Of a stretch of DNA of 64,000 nucleotides, positions 59,961 to 64,000 are shown piece by piece; the first letter of the stretch is position 1; every line of letters begins with the position of its first letter. The notes beneath the pieces were generated by a model, which was not told where the DNA came from, ran no database searches, and worked only from the letters and a program-made list of their open reading frames with translations. The position numbers and the translations under genes are program-made. This DNA is from RHLJ01 sp040222455 (GTDB lineage: Bacteria; Bacteroidota; Rhodothermia; Balneolales; Balneolaceae). The stretch covers positions 310,001 through 374,000 of the forward strand of contig JAVKDD010000027.1 of NCBI GenBank assembly GCA_040222455.1, given 5' to 3'.

Positions 59961-62417
59961 TTATTCTTCATCAAGAATTTCATTTATTCGGGCGGTTACA
60001 TCATCTAAATGAGCTCTCGATTCTTTGTCCGTTATACTAGAACGTGAATTATTTATATCATTTTTCAGCTCACTTAATTCGAATCTTAGGGATGATCTTA
60101 GATCAGAGTCTTTGATATCGATACTTGGGCCAAAGAATCCTCCACCAAAACTATCTGTTTCAAATACACTGCTAACTGCACTTAGGTATTCTTTTTGAAG
60201 ATTTCTACGAAAAACATCTATCGAACTATTAGTATAAATTTCACTCCAAACACCTAGTCTTAAGTCTTCAAGCATTTCAAATAAGGTGTATGCATCTTCA
60301 TTTAAAGCCGATTGCTCTGATAATCGTATCATTGAGCCGGCATTCATAGTAGATCGTAAAATACCGGATTGTAGATTTTTGATGGAATTAGTTATTCCAG
60401 AAGCTTCAATTCTATAAAGAATTTCCTGATCTAATAACCAATCTGGAGTATTAAAAGCATGCTCATTTAAAAATGTCATCGCTTTTTTCTGATATTCTTT
60501 TGAGACAGGGGTATAAATCCAACCTTCCTGATCAGAAGCTTTTCTACTTTGATATACACCTCCTATATTTGTAGCAACATGTCGTGCATATCTTGACCAT
60601 TGGCCTATCAATTCACCATAAATTTCATCCAGATCATCATATCCTTCTCCATCTGTAGATGTCCAGTCAATTAGGTTCGGTACTACTTTTTTTAGATTCA
60701 TTAATCCATAAGTACTCGCTTTTACAGGATCATCAGAAAGATCCTCTGTTTGAGCTGAAGGATCATAACCAGTAGAGGATGCGAAGCGATAAACAGGATC
60801 ACCCGCTTTTTCTTCGATCCAGGAATCAAGGATAGCCTTTTCATCTTCCGGAGTTTCAGCCGATGGGATTACTCGGTATCCCCAGTTTACTGAATACTTA
60901 TCATAAGGCCCAATCATACGGATGAATCGAATGTTTTGGTCGCCTGGTTGTGCAATATAGTTTTGGCGAGCATATTCCATAATTGTTGTAGCAATGCCCC
61001 ATTTTTGTGTAAAAGTACCTGATCGAAGAGAATCAACCGGATACGCAGAGCTAGCTTGCATATTATGTGGCAGACCAATGGCATGTCCAATTTCATGTGA
61101 AATTACCCGACGCATAGTTTCACCGATTAAATCATCATCTAATTTAAGTTTACGTGCCTCAGGATTTGCTGCTCCTGTTTCGATCATCAAACGGTTTCTG
61201 TATGATCTCATGTGATTATGATACCAAACAATATCACTTTCAATGATTTCTCCAGAACGTGGATCCGAAACACTAGGCCCGACTGCATTTCGAACTGTAC
61301 TTGCTACCCAACGAACTGTTGAATACCGGATGTCTTCCGGGCTCCAATCTGGGTCTTCCTCAGGTGAGGGAGGGAGTTTTGCTTGTACAGCATTTTTAAA
61401 TCCTGCTTCTTCAAAAGCTTCATTCCAGTCTAAAATCCCTTGAATTATATAAGAACGATATTTTTCGGGTGTAGCTGGATCTAAGTAATAAACAATTGGC
61501 TTTACTGGCTCAACTATTTCACCGCGTGCATAAGCTTCCGGATCGCTAGGTTCTAATCTCCATCTGCGGATATATTCTTTTGTTTCTGCTTTTTGAGCAT
61601 CAGAACTATAATCAATTTGCCTAACTGAGAAGAAACCAACTCTGTAGTCTTCGTACCTCTTCATCATTGGTTCTTCAGGAAGTAGAACCATCGATTGGCT
61701 CGTACGCATAGTAAGTGTTTGTGCATCAGTGTCAGAAGGAGGGTCTGCAGATATATAAGTCATTAATTGTCGGACTTCAATATTCTCAGGAAAGCTTTTT
61801 ATAGACTCAACCATGCTTCGGTCAGAATCGAGCCTACGAACCTGGTATTGTCTACGCTGTCTGCTTGAAAGACCGCTTATTGCTTCCACATCATTGGTAA
61901 AGAAATCGGTTACATCGATAACAAAACCAGATGAATCTTCATTTAAAGCCTCAATCATAAATGAAGCAAGAATCGGTTCAAAATTATTAGCCATTACTGA
62001 GCTTAAAACCGGGTCATTCTCATCAGCTACAGCACTGTATGATTTTTTCCTAATCAAAACTCTCTCATTATTTTTAGTAAAACTAATAATCTGTTCTTGC
62101 GATTTCGATCCTGCTGAATTAAAACCCGAGAACCCTGGAGGAACACCAGCAACACGGCTTACTAGTAGCATTTCTCGGCCTAGTAACTCGTTCGGGATTT
62201 CAAAAAAGATATCATCACCTTGTTGATAAATAGTAAATAATCCTTCGTCTTTTTTTGCTGATGATTTAATGACATCTTTAAAGGGTTTTATACCTTCATT
62301 TGTACTGGGTCTGGATTGTCGTTCTGACTGTGAGGAAATTGAAGCTGTGTTTTTTGGACCTGAACAACTCATTAATAAAATGGAAATTACTAGAATAAAA
62401 GAAATTCGAAATCGCAT
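59961..62417 (-). CDS. Secreted zinc-dependent metalloprotease lipoprotein (DUF5117/DUF4953-like)
   Basis: About 818 residues. The frame runs back to 62501, but ATG 62417 gives a clean lipoprotein signal (MRFRISFILVISILLMSC). The N-terminal domain (about 60-330) matches the DUF5117-like region. The catalytic site is HEIGHAIGLPH, about residues 441-451, the extended zinc motif of metzincin-type enzymes. A long C-terminal helical region follows. Large exported proteases of this kind are common in Bacteroidota, with substrates unknown. It has its own terminator and is not in an operon. Confidence 0.88.
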   Translation of the reverse strand: MRFRISFILVISILLMSCSGPKNTASISSQSERQSRPSTNEGIKPFKDVIKSSAKKDEGLFTIYQQGDDIFFEIPNELLGREMLLVSRVAGVPPGFSGFNSAGSKSQEQIISFTKNNERVLIRKKSYSAVADENDPVLSSVMANNFEPILASFMIEALNEDSSGFVIDVTDFFTNDVEAISGLSSRQRRQYQVRRLDSDRSMVESIKSFPENIEVRQLMTYISADPPSDTDAQTLTMRTSQSMVLLPEEPMMKRYEDYRVGFFSVRQIDYSSDAQKAETKEYIRRWRLEPSDPEAYARGEIVEPVKPIVYYLDPATPEKYRSYIIQGILDWNEAFEEAGFKNAVQAKLPPSPEEDPDWSPEDIRYSTVRWVASTVRNAVGPSVSDPRSGEIIESDIVWYHNHMRSYRNRLMIETGAANPEARKLKLDDDLIGETMRRVISHEIGHAIGLPHNMQASSAYPVDSLRSGTFTQKWGIATTIMEYARQNYIAQPGDQNIRFIRMIGPYDKYSVNWGYRVIPSAETPEDEKAILDSWIEEKAGDPVYRFASSTGYDPSAQTEDLSDDPVKASTYGLMNLKKVVPNLIDWTSTDGEGYDDLDEIYGELIGQWSRYARHVATNIGGVYQSRKASDQEGWIYTPVSKEYQKKAMTFLNEHAFNTPDWLLDQEILYRIEASGITNSIKNLQSGILRSTMNAGSMIRLSEQSALNEDAYTLFEMLEDLRLGVWSEIYTNSSIDVFRRNLQKEYLSAVSSVFETDSFGGGFFGPSIDIKDSDLRSSLRFELSELKNDINNSRSSITDKESRAHLDDVTARINEILDEE

Positions 62418-62609
62418 AAATAGAAAGTGAGTTTGTGTATTTTTTTTGAGTAGATAAACACAAGTTAACATGAAGAAAAGTTCTTTAACAATTAATAACA
62501 AAGCTGAGAGTGTTTTTTCAGATTGAGAAGAAAAATGTAACTGGGAAATCCCTAAAAATGGCTACCTTACGAGTCTCAATAATAAGACAAGAAACAAATT
62601 TATTTAATT

Positions 62610-63725
62610 ATGATAGTTGGAGTTCCAAAAGAGATTAAAACCCATGAAAATAGAGTCGCGTTACAGCCTGGTGGCGCTCTTCAACTTAAACGGCATGGAC
62701 ATGAAGTATTCATTCAAAAAGGAGCTGGATTTGGTAGTGGTTTTACAGATGAAGATTATGTTGAAGCTGGCGCTACCATTCTAGATGATGTTGAGGAACT
62801 TTGGCAAAAAGCAGAAATGATAATGAAGGTGAAAGAACCTATTGCGGAAGAATACCCACGTATGAGAGAAGGACAGGTATTGTTTACCTATTTCCATTTT
62901 GCAGCAGATGAAGCCTTAACTAAAGCTGTTATTGAATCTAAATGTATTGCCATTGCTTACGAAACTGTTGAAAAAGCAGATGGATCACTTCCATTGTTAA
63001 TTCCTATGAGCGAGGTAGCTGGGAGAATGGCAGCTCAGGAAGGCGCAGTTTACTTAGAAAAACCTAAAGGTGGGCGAGGTATGTTAATGGGTGGGATACC
63101 TGGAGTTCAGCCTGCAAAAGTACTCGTTCTTGGCGGGGGAATTGTTGGCGTTAACGCAGCTAAAATAGCCGCAGGTATGGGTGCCGATACCACAATTATG
63201 GATATCAATATGCCAAGACTTCGATATTTGGATGATGTTATGCCAAAAAATGTACATACTTTTTTCTCTTCAGAAGCTAATATCCGAGCCTTATTGTCTA
63301 GTGTTGATTTAATTATTGGAGCGGTGTTAAAGCCTGGAGCAAAAGCACCGCACCTTGTAACCAGAGAAATGCTAAAAGAAATGCGACCGGGTACTGTTTT
63401 AGTTGATGTAGCTATTGATCAGGGTGGATGTTTTGAAACCTCAAAACCAACAACCCATAAAGATCCTGTTTACGTGATAGATGAAGTAGTACACTATTGC
63501 GTTGCAAATATGCCAGGAGCTGTACCTTATACATCTACTCTTGGCTTAACTAACGTTACACTCCCTTATGCAACAGCATTAGCTAACAAAGGTTGGAAAA
63601 AAGCTCTAAATGAGGATCCTGAATTAAAAATGGGTCTTAATATCGCTAACGGTACTATCGTGTACGAAGACGTTGCAAGTGCTTTTGGAATGGAATGGGA
63701 ACCGGTTGAGACTGTTTTGAATTAA
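62610..63725 (+). CDS. ald: Alanine dehydrogenase
   Basis: A 371-residue NAD-dependent enzyme that interconverts L-alanine and pyruvate plus ammonia. The start MIVGVPKEIKTHENRVAL is canonical. The catalytic residues K75 (MKVKEP) and H96 (FTYFHFAAD) are present, and the Rossmann loop is LVLGGGIVGVNAA. The metal-free NAD(H) domain and the C-terminal LTNVTLPYATALANKGW match the family. It is divergent from the metalloprotease and ends in a strong terminator, so it is probably monocistronic. Confidence 0.97.
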   Translation: MIVGVPKEIKTHENRVALQPGGALQLKRHGHEVFIQKGAGFGSGFTDEDYVEAGATILDDVEELWQKAEMIMKVKEPIAEEYPRMREGQVLFTYFHFAADEALTKAVIESKCIAIAYETVEKADGSLPLLIPMSEVAGRMAAQEGAVYLEKPKGGRGMLMGGIPGVQPAKVLVLGGGIVGVNAAKIAAGMGADTTIMDINMPRLRYLDDVMPKNVHTFFSSEANIRALLSSVDLIIGAVLKPGAKAPHLVTREMLKEMRPGTVLVDVAIDQGGCFETSKPTTHKDPVYVIDEVVHYCVANMPGAVPYTSTLGLTNVTLPYATALANKGWKKALNEDPELKMGLNIANGTIVYEDVASAFGMEWEPVETVLN

Positions 63726-63754
63726 TTTTTTTATTCATTAATGCATTGCCTTAC

Positions 63755-63787
63755 AAAGAACTATCGATTTCGGTAGTTCTTTTTTTT
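63755..63787 (+). terminator. Rho-independent terminator of ald
   Basis: AAAGAACTATCG (63755-63766) pairs with CGGTAGTTCTTT (63771-63782), with one T-G wobble and a four-base loop, followed by a T-run. It lies 30 bases after the ald stop codon. Confidence 0.92.
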
Positions 63788-63881
63788 GTGCAAATAATTA
63801 TTCTAATTTTTAATTAAGATTTTTATAAGCATTATAAATAAGATTTTTTTGGAAAATAAATAAATACAATTTGGGGTACAG

Positions 63882-64000
63882 ATGATCAAACAGTTACTAT
63901 CATTCTTAGTAGGAATGTTTTTACTACTAGGAATACATACAAACTTAAAAGCTCAAGATTCTCTTGAGGTTACATTCTCAGTTAATCTTTCAGTGCTTTT
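63882..64000 (+). CDS. Secreted protein, 5' part only
   Basis: An ATG at 63882 opens 39 codons to the window end. The first part is a signal peptide, MIKQLLSFLVGMFLLLGIHT, with cleavage expected after LKAQ. Downstream, VTFSVNLSVL resembles the start of beta-sandwich domains of exported Bacteroidota proteins. The rest lies outside the window and no function can be given. Confidence 0.75.
   Translation, partial: MIKQLLSFLVGMFLLLGIHTNLKAQDSLEVTFSVNLSVL

Noticed and set aside
62418..62501. Upstream start of the metalloprotease at 62501
   Set aside because: It would add about 28 residues ahead of a clean lipoprotein signal, so the ATG at 62417 is preferred.
1..64000. CRISPR array, insertion sequence, prophage or rRNA
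   Set aside because: I found no regularly spaced repeats, transposase or integrase frame, phage structural gene or rRNA sequence anywhere in the window.

Overview
The window looks like chromosome from a mesophilic member of the Bacteroidota/Balneolota (Rhodothermia-like) lineage. The DNA is AT-rich, six intergenic regions carry a TAnnTTTG element like the Bacteroidota -7 promoter box, exported proteins have short signal peptides or lipoboxes, and the content includes bactofilin, a Wzi-like porin, a PKD giant, FecR and PAS-rich kinases. The atp cluster lacks atpD and atpC, as is common in this group. Assignment is by gene content and family recognition, not by a database search.

Layout. 1-300 is the 5' end of an uncharacterised minus-strand gene. 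454-10213 is a dense plus-strand run: guaB, a glycosyltransferase, an M23 peptidase with a bactofilin, two small AtpI-like membrane proteins, atpBEFHAG, then tRNA-Ser(UGA) and a terminator. 10299-12286 is a TolC plus MlaC-like export/lipid pair. 12350-19680 is surface-polysaccharide territory: lipoprotein, GT2, Wzi-like porin, methyltransferase, Wzx-like flippase and a TagF/TagB-like phosphotransferase. 19782-21839 is an inositol module: inositol-3-phosphate synthase and an inositol-phosphate cytidylyltransferase-like enzyme. It converges on a lipocalin-like secreted protein. 23035-25527 is an MMPL/RND exporter.

25561-27564 is a minus-strand ArsR, thiol-redox, rhodanese, ArsP-like permease cassette with palindromic operators. 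A Ca2+/cation antiporter, a P-loop protein and a frameshifted membrane protein follow. 30283-39120 is a five-gene two-component operon led by a 2004-residue kinase with about 13 PAS domains and a GAF domain. 39328-46765 is looser accessory sequence: a barrel protein, a GNAT-RimK fusion, a dehydrogenase remnant, a YdeI-like protein, a doubly frameshifted membrane protein, a small membrane protein and an MFS transporter. 46928-51116 holds a BsuPI-like lipoprotein and TrkH/TrkA. 51200-59833 is an apparent operon of membrane histidine kinase, FecR-domain protein and 1571-residue PKD protein. The end holds a zinc metalloprotease lipoprotein, alanine dehydrogenase and the start of a secreted protein.

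The best candidates for undescribed systems are the kinase-FecR-PKD trio, the giant-kinase phosphorelay operon, and the TagF-like transferase beside CDP-inositol biosynthesis.
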